Origin: Bradyrhizobium sp. 4
GTDB lineage: Bacteria > Pseudomonadota > Alphaproteobacteria > Rhizobiales > Xanthobacteraceae
Length of the DNA: 64,000 nt
Assembly (NCBI RefSeq): GCF_023100905.1
Contig: NZ_CP064686.1
Coordinates: 3,844,001 to 3,908,000, forward strand
Reading direction: 5' to 3'
The position numbers were made by a program, and so were the translations under genes. The notes under the pieces were generated by a model, which searched no databases, was not told the DNA's origin, and was given only the letters and a program-made list of their open reading frames with translations. Below, piece by piece: positions 34,422-43,921 of the stretch (positions are counted from its first letter, which is position 1; each line of letters starts with the position of its first letter).

Positions 34422-35159
34422 ATGTCCGACCCCATCGTCAAGATATCCGGCCTGAACAAATGGTACGGCGAGTTTCACGTGCTGCGCGACATCGACCTTG
34501 CGGTCGAGAAGGGCGAGCGCATCGTGATCTGCGGCCCCTCCGGCTCCGGCAAGTCGACGCTGATCCGCTGTATCAACGCGCTCGAGGAGTTTCAGGAAGG
34601 CGAGATCGTCGTTGATGGCATCGAGCTCGGGCCGAACCTGAAGCACGTCGACGCGGTGCGGCGCGAAGTCGGCATGGTGTTCCAGAGCTTCAACCTGTTT
34701 CCGCACCTCTCTGTGCTGGACAATTGCACGTTGGCGCCGATCTGGGTGCGCAACATCCCCAAGAAGGACGCCGAGGCAGCGGCAATGAAGTTTCTGGAGC
34801 GGGTCAAGATCCCGCACCAGGCCAACAAATTTCCGGGACAGATGTCCGGCGGTCAGCAGCAGCGCGTCGCGATCGCCCGCGCGCTGACGATGAACCCGAA
34901 GGTGATGCTGTTCGACGAGCCGACCTCGGCGCTCGACCCCGAAATGGTCAAGGAGGTGCTGGACACCATGGTCGACCTCGCCGAGGAGGGCATGACCATG
35001 CTGGTGGTCACCCACGAGATGGGCTTTGCCCGCGAGGTCGCCAACCGCGTGGTATTCATGGACGCGGGCCAGATCATCGAAGCCAACACGCCCAAAGAGT
35101 TCTTCGCGGCCCCGCAGCACGCCCGCACGAAACTGTTTCTGAGCCAGATCCTGCGCTGA
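34422..35159 (+). CDS. aapP: general L-amino acid ABC transporter ATPase AapP
   Basis: A 245-aa ABC ATPase of the polar amino acid class. Walker A is CGPSGSGKSTLIRC (about residues 37-44), the Q loop VGMVFQSFNLFPHL, the signature MSGGQQQRVAIARAL, Walker B KVMLFDEPTSALD, and the switch His VVTHEMGFA. GAGG lies 6 nt before the ATG. It closes the aapJQMP operon, which in rhizobia supports broad amino acid uptake and, in nodules, amino acid exchange with the plant. Confidence 0.93.
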   Translation: MSDPIVKISGLNKWYGEFHVLRDIDLAVEKGERIVICGPSGSGKSTLIRCINALEEFQEGEIVVDGIELGPNLKHVDAVRREVGMVFQSFNLFPHLSVLDNCTLAPIWVRNIPKKDAEAAAMKFLERVKIPHQANKFPGQMSGGQQQRVAIARALTMNPKVMLFDEPTSALDPEMVKEVLDTMVDLAEEGMTMLVVTHEMGFAREVANRVVFMDAGQIIEANTPKEFFAAPQHARTKLFLSQILR

Positions 35160-35259
35160 GCGTCTGCAATCCGTTGGCGTCGCGGGTCCAGCCGATCCGC
35201 CAGCTTGGCACCATGCGAATCGGCCAACCTCTTTTCGGGCCATCCTCCGGAGAGAGACT

Positions 35260-37590
35260 TTGCAGAGCAGCGCCGGCGCGCGCGCATTCCAGAACGCGCG
35301 GTTGCAAAAGAAATTGAAGAAGCAGGCGGACGCGCTTATGTCGGCCGCGGTTCAGGCACTCGGGCAGGGCCGATACGCGGAAGTCGAGACACTCTGCCGC
35401 CGGATTTTGACGGAGGTTCCGGATCATTTCGACGCCGCTCACCTGCTCGGCCTGCGCGCGTATGATGGCGGGCGGCTGGACGAGGCGCAACAACTGCTCG
35501 AGCGCGCGACGGCGCTCGATCCGCGTTCGCCTGATGCCCATGGTAATCTCGGGGCAGTGTATTTCACCCTCCAGAAGTTTCAGGACGCTCGCGCATGCCA
35601 GGAGAAGGCGATTGCGCTGAAGCCGAATTCTCCGATCGCCTTGATCAATCTGGGCAATACGCTGCTGCACATGGGCCTCGCCGAGCAGGCTATCGAGCTG
35701 CACGAACGCGCTATCAGGCTGAAGCCGGACTATGCCGATGCATTTTGCAATCGGGGCATGGCGGAGCTGATCGAAGGTCAGTTCCAGCGCGCCAAGGGGA
35801 GTTTCGATCGCGCCCTCGCTTTTCAGCCGCGCCACGCGGAAGCGATCGCGGGCAAGGGCATGGTATGCATCGAGCTCCGGCACTACGAAGAGGCGGCCGC
35901 GGCGATCGCGGCAGGGCTCGCGATCAAGCCGGATTCGCCGAAGATTCTGGTGCAGCGCGGACGGCTCAATCTCGATCTGTCGCGGCTGGAGCAGGCGCTC
36001 GCGGACTTTGATGGGGCGCTGGAGCTTTCGCCAAGGCTCGAAGTGGCCTTGCAGGGAAAGGCGCAAGTCAACCTTGTCAGGGGCAACACGGCCGGAGCGA
36101 TTGCGGCGGTCAAGACGTTGCTCGAGGAAAATCCGCGGTCCGACATCGGAATTGCGCTTCTGGCTTCCTGCTATGCGAGCCAGGGAGACATCGCGACTGC
36201 GCTCGAACATCTCGACGCGGGGCTGGCAATCGCGCCTGATTATGCGGACTTGATCGGGCGCAAGATCTTCTTTCTGGACTATCTCCCCGACGCCGATTTT
36301 GCGGTTCAGCAGGCCGCACGAAAGCAGTGGTGGGACGCGATCGGCGCCAGATTGCCGCAAAGCGCGTTGTCGTCCCGCAAGCTCGATCGGGACAAGCGAA
36401 TATTGATCGGATACGTCGCTTCCGAATTCAGGAACCACTCCGCAGCATTCGCTCTGTTACCGGTACTGCGCCATCATGATCATGCCAGGTTCGAGATCGT
36501 CTGCTATTCGTGCTCGCCGTTACGAGATGAGATAACCGACGAATTCAGGTCCATGGCGGACGTCTGGGTCGATGCCTGGCAGCTTTCGGACGACGAGCTG
36601 GCCGATCGCATTCAGGCCGACGGAATCGATATCCTGATCGATGTGTCCGGGCATTCGACCGGCAACAGGCTCCATGTCTTCGCCCGCAAGCCGGCCCCGA
36701 TCCAGGTCACGGGGTTTGGTCACGCCACTGGTACGGGCCTTCAGACCATGGACCATGTGCTCGCCGATCCCATCTTCATTCCGCAATCGGCGCGACATCT
36801 GCTGGCTGAAAAGGTTTACGACCTGCCGTGCCTGATCACGATCGATCCCATCCTGGATGTGCCGCCCTCGGAGCTTCCCATGCTCCGCAACGGCCATGTG
36901 ACCTTCGGCGTATTCAACCGCATCTACAAGATCTCGGATGGAGCCATCCGAGTCTGGTCGAAAGTGATGCGGAAAGTGACGGGTTCGAAGATCATCATCA
37001 AGCATACCCTGCTCGACGATCCCATGCTGCGCGACAGCCTGGTCGCGCGGTTCGTAGCACAGGGCATTGCCGAGGAGAATGTCACCTGCCTGGGCTCGTC
37101 GCCGCGCCACGAGCATCTGCTGGCGTTTGCGAACATCGACATATCGCTCGACACGTTCCCGCAAAACGGCGGCGTCAGCACCTGGGAATCGCTCTATGCG
37201 GGCGTGCCGGTCGTAGCCAAGCTCGGCAACGGTGCATCGTCGCGCGCCGGCGGGTCGATCGTGGCTGCGGTCGGTCTCGATGACTGGGTCGCCGATAATG
37301 ACGAGGGCTATGCCGCGATCGCATCCAAATATGCGGCACAGCCGGCGCATCTGGCGAAGCTGCGCGCGGACTTGCCGGCTCGGATCGCGGCTTCGCCCGC
37401 CGGCAACGTCGAAATTTACACGCGCGAGGTCGAAGCGGCTTATCGCCAGTTCTGGCGCGACTATTGCGCCGCGGCTTCGAAGGGCGGCGACGTGCGTAGG
37501 AGGCCAGCGGCGCCGGGCCGCTGGGCCCCGGGAAATCCCGGGGTATCACCGCGCCGGCTGACCGGCCGGCCAGGCCTGCGAATCAGTTAG
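35260..37590 (+). CDS. TPR and O-GlcNAc-transferase-like (GT41) protein, copy 1
   Basis: A 776-aa protein. After a basic N-terminus (RAFQNARLQKKLKKQADAL) come about eight TPR repeats (residues ~30-340) and a SPINDLY/OGT C-terminal domain (~375-745). Marks of the latter are HATGTGLQTMDHVLADPIFI, VTFGVFNRIYKISDGAIRVW and NGGVSTWESLYAGVPVVAKL. GT41 enzymes add a sugar to Ser/Thr of proteins or to other acceptors; the bacterial substrates here are unknown. It starts with TTG behind GGAGAGA. Its last ~30 residues (Arg/Pro-rich) have no counterpart in copies 2 and 3 and arise from a frame change near the usual stop. Confidence 0.88.
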   Translation: MQSSAGARAFQNARLQKKLKKQADALMSAAVQALGQGRYAEVETLCRRILTEVPDHFDAAHLLGLRAYDGGRLDEAQQLLERATALDPRSPDAHGNLGAVYFTLQKFQDARACQEKAIALKPNSPIALINLGNTLLHMGLAEQAIELHERAIRLKPDYADAFCNRGMAELIEGQFQRAKGSFDRALAFQPRHAEAIAGKGMVCIELRHYEEAAAAIAAGLAIKPDSPKILVQRGRLNLDLSRLEQALADFDGALELSPRLEVALQGKAQVNLVRGNTAGAIAAVKTLLEENPRSDIGIALLASCYASQGDIATALEHLDAGLAIAPDYADLIGRKIFFLDYLPDADFAVQQAARKQWWDAIGARLPQSALSSRKLDRDKRILIGYVASEFRNHSAAFALLPVLRHHDHARFEIVCYSCSPLRDEITDEFRSMADVWVDAWQLSDDELADRIQADGIDILIDVSGHSTGNRLHVFARKPAPIQVTGFGHATGTGLQTMDHVLADPIFIPQSARHLLAEKVYDLPCLITIDPILDVPPSELPMLRNGHVTFGVFNRIYKISDGAIRVWSKVMRKVTGSKIIIKHTLLDDPMLRDSLVARFVAQGIAEENVTCLGSSPRHEHLLAFANIDISLDTFPQNGGVSTWESLYAGVPVVAKLGNGASSRAGGSIVAAVGLDDWVADNDEGYAAIASKYAAQPAHLAKLRADLPARIAASPAGNVEIYTREVEAAYRQFWRDYCAAASKGGDVRRRPAAPGRWAPGNPGVSPRRLTGRPGLRIS

Positions 37591-37622
37591 ACTCTCGCCG
37601 GGCTATCCCTCGGAGAGACACC

Positions 37623-39866
37623 TTGCAGACCAGCGGCGCCGGCGCGCGCGCATTTCAGAACGCGCGATTGCAGAAGAAATTGATGAAGCAGGCCGACGCC
37701 GTCCTCTCCGCCGCGGCTAGCGCCTATGGCCGGGGTCGATATGCCGAGACCGAAGCACTCTGCCGGGATATCCTGAAGGCGCTGCCCGATCATGTCGACG
37801 CGATGCACCTGCTCGGCATGTGCGCGCATGACGGTCGCCGCCTGGAGGAGGCGCAACAGCTGCTCGAGCGCGTGATTGCACTCGATCCGCGACTGCATGA
37901 TGCCCACAACAACCTCGCCACCGTGCATTTCGACCTCGGCAATTACGAGGAGGCGCGGCGGTGCCAGGAGAGGGCCATCGCGCTAAAGCCGAATTTTGCG
38001 GTCGCGCTGACCAACCTCGGCAACACGCTGATGCATCTGGGGCAGTACGAACAGGCGCTCGAGCTGCATGAGCGCGCCATCAAGATCAAGCCGGATTATG
38101 CCGATGCATTCTGCAATCGCGGCATGGTCGAAGTTGTGCTTGGACAGATCATGCGCGCCAAGGAAAGCTTCGACAGGGCCCTGCTGTTTCAGCCCCGTCA
38201 CGCCGAGGCCATCGTCGGCAGCGGCATGGTCGCCATGGAGCTGCGGCACCACGACGAGGCGGCCGCCAAGTTTGCCATGGCGCTCGCGATCAAGCCCGGC
38301 TCGCCGAGGATCGTAGCCCAACGCGGGCGGCTCAGTTACGAGTTGCAGCGCCTGGAGCCCGCGCTTGCGGATTTCGAGGCGGCGCTTGCGATCTCGCCCA
38401 AGCTCGAGCTGGCTCTGCGCGGCAAGGCCCAGACCTGCCTCGTCATGGGAAAGACCGCGCAGGCGATGGCGGCCGCAGCGGCCCTGATCGAGCAAAATCC
38501 GCGCTCCGAGATGGGGTTGGCGCTGATGGGCTTCTCGTATTCGAACCAGGGGGACATGGACGCCGCGATCGAATATCTCGATCGTGCGCTGGCGCTCCGG
38601 CCGGATTATGGGGATGCGATCAGAGGAAAGATCTTCCTGGAGGACTACCGCGCCGAGGCCGATTTCGTGGTCCAGCAGGCGGTGCGAAAATCCTGGTGGG
38701 ACCAGATCGGCTCCAAACAGCCGCGAAGGGAGCTGCCGAAGCGGCCGCTGGATCCGGAGAAGCGGATCGTGGTCGGCTATGTCGCTGCCGAATTCCGGCA
38801 GCACTCCGCGGGGCTCACGCTGCTGCCGGTGCTGCGCCATCACGATCACACCAAATTCGAAATCATCTGCTACTATTCCTGGCCGGGCGGGGACGAGTAC
38901 ACCGCCATGTTCAAATCGTTGGCGGACGTCTGGGTCGAAGCCTGGGGGCTTTCGGATGACGAGCTCGCCGATCGTATCCAGGCGGACAATGTCGACATCC
39001 TGATCGACGTTTCGGGGCACACGACCGGAAACAGGCTGCTGACTTTCGCTCGGAAGCCGGCCCCGATCCAGGCCACTGGCTTCGGACACGCGACAGGCAC
39101 GGGCATGCCGACCATGGACTACGTGCTCGCGGATCCCATTTTCATTCCGCCGTCGGTTCGGCATCTGTTTGCCGAGAAAATCTACGATCTGCCGTGCCTG
39201 ATCACGATTGAACCAGTCTCGGATCTGCAGCCCTCAGAGCTGCCGATGCTCCGCAACGGCTACGTCACTTTCGGTGTGTTCAACCGCATTTACAAAATCT
39301 CGGATGATGCGATCCGTGTTTGGTCGCGCATCATGCGGGAGCTGCCGGGATCGAAGATCATCCTCAAGCATGGTCTGCTCGATGATCCGCTGCTGCGCGA
39401 TAGCCTGATCGCGCGTTTCCTGGCGCAGGGTGTTGTCGAAGAGAGCCTCACCTGCCTCGGCACCACCTCGCGCGACGACCATCTGGCGGCTTTCGCCCAA
39501 GTCGATATTTCCTTCGACACGTTCCCGCAAAATGGCGGCATCAGCACCTGGGAATCTCTCTACAAGGGCGTTCCCGTCGTTGCCAAGCTCGGCAACGGTG
39601 CCTCCTCGCGTGCTGGCGCCTCCATCGTGACCGCCGTCGGCCTCGGCGACTGGGTCGCGGAAGATGACGATGGCTATGTCGAGATCGCCCGCAAATTTGC
39701 GTCACAGCCCGAGTATCTGGCGAGATTGCGCGCGGATTTGCCGGCTCGGATCGCGGTTTCGCCCGCGGGCAATGTCGAGACCTACACGCGCGAGCTCGAG
39801 GTGGGTTACCGAAAGTTCTGGCGCGACTATTGTGCCGCCACCTCGAGTGACGGCGGCGTTGCGTAG
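37623..39866 (+). CDS. TPR and O-GlcNAc-transferase-like (GT41) protein, copy 2
   Basis: A 747-aa paralogue of copy 1 with the same order: basic N-terminus, about eight TPR units, then the GT41 domain (HATGTGMPTMDYVLADPIFI, VTFGVFNRIYKISDDAIRVW, NGGISTWESLYKGVPVVAKL). It is the most divergent of the three, both in the TPR region and in the transferase domain. TTG start with CGGAGAGACACC leader. It begins 32 bp after the stop of copy 1, so the three genes can form one transcript. The sugar donor and acceptor are not deducible from sequence. Confidence 0.88.
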   Translation: MQTSGAGARAFQNARLQKKLMKQADAVLSAAASAYGRGRYAETEALCRDILKALPDHVDAMHLLGMCAHDGRRLEEAQQLLERVIALDPRLHDAHNNLATVHFDLGNYEEARRCQERAIALKPNFAVALTNLGNTLMHLGQYEQALELHERAIKIKPDYADAFCNRGMVEVVLGQIMRAKESFDRALLFQPRHAEAIVGSGMVAMELRHHDEAAAKFAMALAIKPGSPRIVAQRGRLSYELQRLEPALADFEAALAISPKLELALRGKAQTCLVMGKTAQAMAAAAALIEQNPRSEMGLALMGFSYSNQGDMDAAIEYLDRALALRPDYGDAIRGKIFLEDYRAEADFVVQQAVRKSWWDQIGSKQPRRELPKRPLDPEKRIVVGYVAAEFRQHSAGLTLLPVLRHHDHTKFEIICYYSWPGGDEYTAMFKSLADVWVEAWGLSDDELADRIQADNVDILIDVSGHTTGNRLLTFARKPAPIQATGFGHATGTGMPTMDYVLADPIFIPPSVRHLFAEKIYDLPCLITIEPVSDLQPSELPMLRNGYVTFGVFNRIYKISDDAIRVWSRIMRELPGSKIILKHGLLDDPLLRDSLIARFLAQGVVEESLTCLGTTSRDDHLAAFAQVDISFDTFPQNGGISTWESLYKGVPVVAKLGNGASSRAGASIVTAVGLGDWVAEDDDGYVEIARKFASQPEYLARLRADLPARIAVSPAGNVETYTRELEVGYRKFWRDYCAATSSDGGVA

Positions 39867-39979
39867 GCGAGGCCTGCGTTGAGCACCGGCATCTTCCGGA
39901 GATTGCCGGGCCGCCTAAACCGGACGGCCTTGGCCGCGAATCAGCTAGAATCCTCCCGGGCATCCTCCGGAGAGAATCC

Positions 39980-42220
39980 TTGCAGAGCAGCGGCGCCGGC
40001 GCACGCGCGTTCCAGAACGCGCGGTTGCAGAAGAAATTGAAAAAGCAGGCGGACGCGATCATTTCGACCGCGGATACGGCCTATGGCCAGGGCCGGTATG
40101 CGGAGACCGAGGCGCTCTGCCGCCAGATCCTCAATGAACTTCCGGAGCATTTCGGCGCCTTGCACCTGCTTGGCTTGGGCGCATTCGCGAGCCGACACTT
40201 CGAGGCAGCGAAACAGGCGCTCAAATATGCCGTGACGGTCGACCCACGCTCGGCACAGGCATTTTCCGATTTGGGAGCCACGCATTTCGCGCTTGGGGAG
40301 TATGAGGAAGCGCGTACGTCCTTGGAGAGGGCCATCGCGTTGAAGCCGAGCTTCCCCATGGCCTTGGCCAACCTCGGCAATACCTTGTTGCATCTCAACC
40401 GCGTCGAGCAGGCTATCGAATCGTACGATCGCGCGATCGGGCTGAAGCCCGATCATGCCGATGCGCTCTGCAATCGCGGCCTGGCAGAGCTTGCGCTGCG
40501 CCAGCTTGATCGCGCCAAACAGAGCTTCGAGCGCGCACTGTTGTTTCAGCCGCGAAACGTGGAGGCGCTCGTCGGCAAAGGTTTGGTCAATATCGAGCTC
40601 AAAAACTTCGACGAGGCCAAGGGCGCGCTGGAGGCGGCGCTCGCGATCAGGCCGGGTTCGGCGAAGATCTTGGCGAATCGTGGACGGCTCAATCTTGAGG
40701 CGTCGAGCCTGGAACAGGCGGCGGCGGACTTTGATGCGGCCCTTGCGCTTGCGCCCAAGCTCGAGGTGGCCCTGCAGGGGAAGGCACAAGTCGCGCTTGC
40801 CATGGGAAACACGGCGCAAGCGATTCTGGCGTGCACCACGTTGCTGGAGGAATATCCACGCTCCGCGATCGCGATGGCGCTGCTGAGCGCTTGTTTTGCC
40901 AACCAGGGCGAGATCGCATCGGCGATCGAGCTACTCGATGCGGCGCTGGCCATTGTACCGGATGCGTCCTTGATCGGCCGGAAGATCTTCTTTCTCGACT
41001 ATCTTTCCGACGCCGATTTCGCGGTTCAGCAGGCCGCACGAAAGCAGTGGTGGGACGCGATCGGCTCGAAGTTGCCGCGAAGGATTCTTGCCCCCCGGCA
41101 GCTTGATCCCGACAAGCGGATCGTGGTCGGCTATGTTGCTGCCGAATTTTGGCATCACTCGGCAGCGTTCGCTCTGTTGCCAGTGCTGCGCCACCATGAC
41201 CACGCCAGGTTCGAGATCGTCTGCTATTCGTGCTCGCCGGTAAGAGATGAGATCACCGCCGCATTCAGATCCTCGGCGGACGTCTGGGTCGACGCCTGGC
41301 AGATGTCGGACGACGAACTGGCCGATCGCATTCAGGCTGACAAGGTCGATATCCTGATCGACGTGTCCGGGCACACGACCGGCAACAGGCTCCATGTCTT
41401 CGCCCGCAAGCCGGCCCCGATCCAGGTCTCGGGGTTTGGTCACGCCACGGGCACGGGCCTTCAGACTATGGACTACGTGCTCGCGGATCCGGTCTTCATT
41501 CCGCAATCGGCGCGCCATCTGCTGGCTGAAAAGGTCTACGACCTGCCGTGCCTGATCACGATCGATCCCATTTTGGATCTACCTGCATCGGAGCCGCCCA
41601 TGCTCCGCAACGGCCATGTGACCTTCGGCGTGTTCAACCGCATCTACAAGATCTCGGACGAGGCCATCCGGGTGTGGTCGAAAGTGATGCGCGAGGTGAC
41701 GGGTTCGAAGATCATCATCAAGCATACCCTGCTTGACGATCCCATGCTGCGCGACAATTTGGTCGCGCGGTTCGTGGCACAGGGCGTTGCCGAGGAGAAT
41801 GTCACCTGCCTGGGCTCGTCGCCGCGCCACGAGCACCTGCTGGCGTTTGCGAACATCGACATATCGCTCGACACGTTCCCGCAAAACGGCGGCGTCAGCA
41901 CCTGGGAATCGCTCTATGCGGGCGTGCCGGTCGTAGCCAAGCTCGGCAACGGTGCATCGTCGCGCGCCGGCGGGTCGATCGTGGCTGCGGTCGGTCTCAA
42001 TGACTGGGTCGCCGATAATGACGAGGGCTATGCCGCGATCGCATCCAAATATGCGGCACAGCCGGCGCATCTGGCGAAGCTGCGCGCGGACTTGCCGGCT
42101 CGGATCGCGGCTTCGCCTGCCGGCAATGTCGAAATCTACACGGCCAGGGTCGAGGCGGGTTACCGCCAGTTCTGGCGCAACTATTGTGCTGCGGCCTCGG
42201 AAGGCGGCGAGGGCGCCTGA
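39980..42220 (+). CDS. TPR and O-GlcNAc-transferase-like (GT41) protein, copy 3
   Basis: A 746-aa paralogue. The N-terminal TPR part differs clearly from copy 1, but the C-terminal GT41 half is almost identical to it in DNA. From 41837 to 42117 there is one difference in 281 bp against 37117-37397. TTG start behind CCTCCGGAGAGAATCC. Conserved transferase marks match copy 1 (HATGTGLQTMDYVLADPVFI, NGGVSTWESLYAGVPVVAKL). Divergent TPRs over a shared catalytic half suggest that the three proteins use the same sugar chemistry on different partners. That is inference. Confidence 0.88.
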   Translation: MQSSGAGARAFQNARLQKKLKKQADAIISTADTAYGQGRYAETEALCRQILNELPEHFGALHLLGLGAFASRHFEAAKQALKYAVTVDPRSAQAFSDLGATHFALGEYEEARTSLERAIALKPSFPMALANLGNTLLHLNRVEQAIESYDRAIGLKPDHADALCNRGLAELALRQLDRAKQSFERALLFQPRNVEALVGKGLVNIELKNFDEAKGALEAALAIRPGSAKILANRGRLNLEASSLEQAAADFDAALALAPKLEVALQGKAQVALAMGNTAQAILACTTLLEEYPRSAIAMALLSACFANQGEIASAIELLDAALAIVPDASLIGRKIFFLDYLSDADFAVQQAARKQWWDAIGSKLPRRILAPRQLDPDKRIVVGYVAAEFWHHSAAFALLPVLRHHDHARFEIVCYSCSPVRDEITAAFRSSADVWVDAWQMSDDELADRIQADKVDILIDVSGHTTGNRLHVFARKPAPIQVSGFGHATGTGLQTMDYVLADPVFIPQSARHLLAEKVYDLPCLITIDPILDLPASEPPMLRNGHVTFGVFNRIYKISDEAIRVWSKVMREVTGSKIIIKHTLLDDPMLRDNLVARFVAQGVAEENVTCLGSSPRHEHLLAFANIDISLDTFPQNGGVSTWESLYAGVPVVAKLGNGASSRAGGSIVAAVGLNDWVADNDEGYAAIASKYAAQPAHLAKLRADLPARIAASPAGNVEIYTARVEAGYRQFWRNYCAAASEGGEGA

Positions 42221-42356
42221 CCGTGCCGGGTGGAGCGAAGCCTCGAATCGCGCCGGCCACCTTAGTCCTCCGGAAACCATGCGGCGCTGCGCGACCGTGC
42301 AGGTTCATGGCTCCGAAAGCTATCTCTGGGCATGTGGCGCCAAAAAGGGTGCGCTA

Positions 42357-42890
42357 ATGCTCGGTTTCGTCTTCGGCTTGAACGCCCGGCTCGGGCGATT
42401 GCATTTCTTCCTCGCGACGGTCGCGCTTGCGATCGTGATGACGGCGATCTGCTTTGCAATCGCAATGGCCGTGCTGAACAACACCTCGCCCGGCGCGATC
42501 CGACCCGAAGACCTCACCAAGAGCTGGGCGATGATGGTCGCAATCGTGTTCTTCGGAGTTGCGACCGTCACGCTGCAATCGATGCGCATCCGCGACATCG
42601 GCTGGGATCCGGTCTGCGTGGTGCCTGCCTGGTTCGCGCTCATGATCGTCGACCATGTCGTCGCGGGCCGGTTTCCGGCCTGGGCAATTGGGCAGGAGCA
42701 CCAGGCAACGGCGATCGGCGCGCTCGTCAACCTCGCGCTGATGCTCGCGCTCATGTTCTGGCCGAGCGGCGACAGCGAAGGCTCCTACGGCGCTCCCCTC
42801 CCGCCGCGCACGCGCGCGAACAAGCCTTCGCTATCGAACGAGCGCCTCGCGCGGGTGTCGCAGGGATCGTCGCGGCCGACTTGGGGCTAG
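42357..42890 (+). CDS. DUF805 membrane protein
   Basis: A 177-aa protein with four hydrophobic segments (FFLATVALAIVMTAICFAIA, MMVAIVFFGVATVTLQ, DPVCVVPAWFALMIV, ALVNLALMLALMFW). It has the DUF805 signature of an N-terminal Arg-rich start (NARLGRLHFF) and RIRDIGWD before the third span. The C-terminal tail is polar. The start ATG at 42357 begins the recognised domain. It converges with cysK and shares the four bases CTAG with it at the stops (42887-42890). Function unknown. Confidence 0.8.
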   Translation: MLGFVFGLNARLGRLHFFLATVALAIVMTAICFAIAMAVLNNTSPGAIRPEDLTKSWAMMVAIVFFGVATVTLQSMRIRDIGWDPVCVVPAWFALMIVDHVVAGRFPAWAIGQEHQATAIGALVNLALMLALMFWPSGDSEGSYGAPLPPRTRANKPSLSNERLARVSQGSSRPTWG

Positions 42891-43921
42891 ACGAACGGCA
42901 GCTTGATGTTGCTGCGCTTCTCCAGCCATTCAGGCACCGGAAGGCTCTTGGCGCGCATGAAGTCGGCGTTGAACAGCTTCGACTGGTAACGGCTGCCAGA
43001 ATCGCAGAGCACGGTGACGATCGTCTTGCCGGGCCCGAGCTGTTTTGCGAGACGCATCGCGCCGGCAACGTTGATGCCGGTCGAGCCGCCGAGGCACAAG
43101 CCTTCGTGCTGGAGCAGTTCGTAGATCACCGTAACTGCTTCCGCATCGGGAATGAGATAAGCGTCATCGACCTTTGCGCTCTCGACGATTGCGGTCGCGC
43201 GGTTGAGGCCGATGCCCTCGGTGATCGAGCCGCCCGGCGTCGCCTTGGCATCGCCCGTTCTGAAATATTCATACATGCCGGCGCCGTGCGGGTCGGCGCA
43301 GGCGATCCTGACATCTTTGCTCTTCTCTTTCAGGAAGCGGCTGGTGCCGGCGAGCGTGCCGCCGCTGCCGACCGAGCAGACGAAACCGTCGATCTTGCCG
43401 CCGGTCTGCTCCCAGATCTCGGGACCTGTGGACTCGTAATGCGCCTTCGCATTGTCGAGGTTGTTCCACTGGTCGGCGAACAGCACGCCGTTCGGCTCGG
43501 TCTTGCGCAGCTCGTCAGCAAGACGGCGGCCGACATGCTGGTAGTTGTTCGGATTGGAATAGGGCAGTGCCGGTGATTCCAGCAGCTCGGCGCCGCACAG
43601 CTTCAGGAAATCCTTCTTCTCCTGGCTCTGCGTCTCCGGGATCACGATCAGCGTGCGGTAACCGCGCGCGCTGGCCACGACCGCAAGGCCGATGCCGGTA
43701 TTGCCGGCGGTCGATTCCACGACGAGACCGCCGGGCTTGAGCTCGCCGCGCTTCTCGGCCTCCAGGATCATCCATTTGCCGGCGCGATCCTTCACCGACT
43801 GGCCGGGATTCATGAACTCGGCCTTGCCCAGGATGGTGCAGCCGGTCAGTTCGGAAGCGCGCTTAAGCTTGATCAGCGGGGTGTTGCCGATGGCTTCGAC
43901 AACGTCGTTGTTGATGGTCAT
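42887..43921 (-). CDS. cysK: cysteine synthase A-type PLP enzyme
   Basis: A 344-aa fold-type II PLP enzyme making cysteine from O-acetylserine and sulfide. Visible motifs are GNTPLIKLKRASELTG, the PLP lysine in NPGQSVKDRAGKW, the substrate loop ESTAGNTGIGLAVVA, the phosphate-binding CSVGSGGTLAGTSRFLK and SITEGIGLNR. The C-terminus ends in LEKRSNIKLPFV. ATG at 43921 is preferred because the conserved N-terminus (MTINNDVVEAIGNTPLI) starts there; no strong Shine-Dalgarno is seen. Members of this length are also annotated as cysteine synthase/cystathionine beta-synthase-like. Confidence 0.88.
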   Translation of the reverse strand: MTINNDVVEAIGNTPLIKLKRASELTGCTILGKAEFMNPGQSVKDRAGKWMILEAEKRGELKPGGLVVESTAGNTGIGLAVVASARGYRTLIVIPETQSQEKKDFLKLCGAELLESPALPYSNPNNYQHVGRRLADELRKTEPNGVLFADQWNNLDNAKAHYESTGPEIWEQTGGKIDGFVCSVGSGGTLAGTSRFLKEKSKDVRIACADPHGAGMYEYFRTGDAKATPGGSITEGIGLNRATAIVESAKVDDAYLIPDAEAVTVIYELLQHEGLCLGGSTGINVAGAMRLAKQLGPGKTIVTVLCDSGSRYQSKLFNADFMRAKSLPVPEWLEKRSNIKLPFV

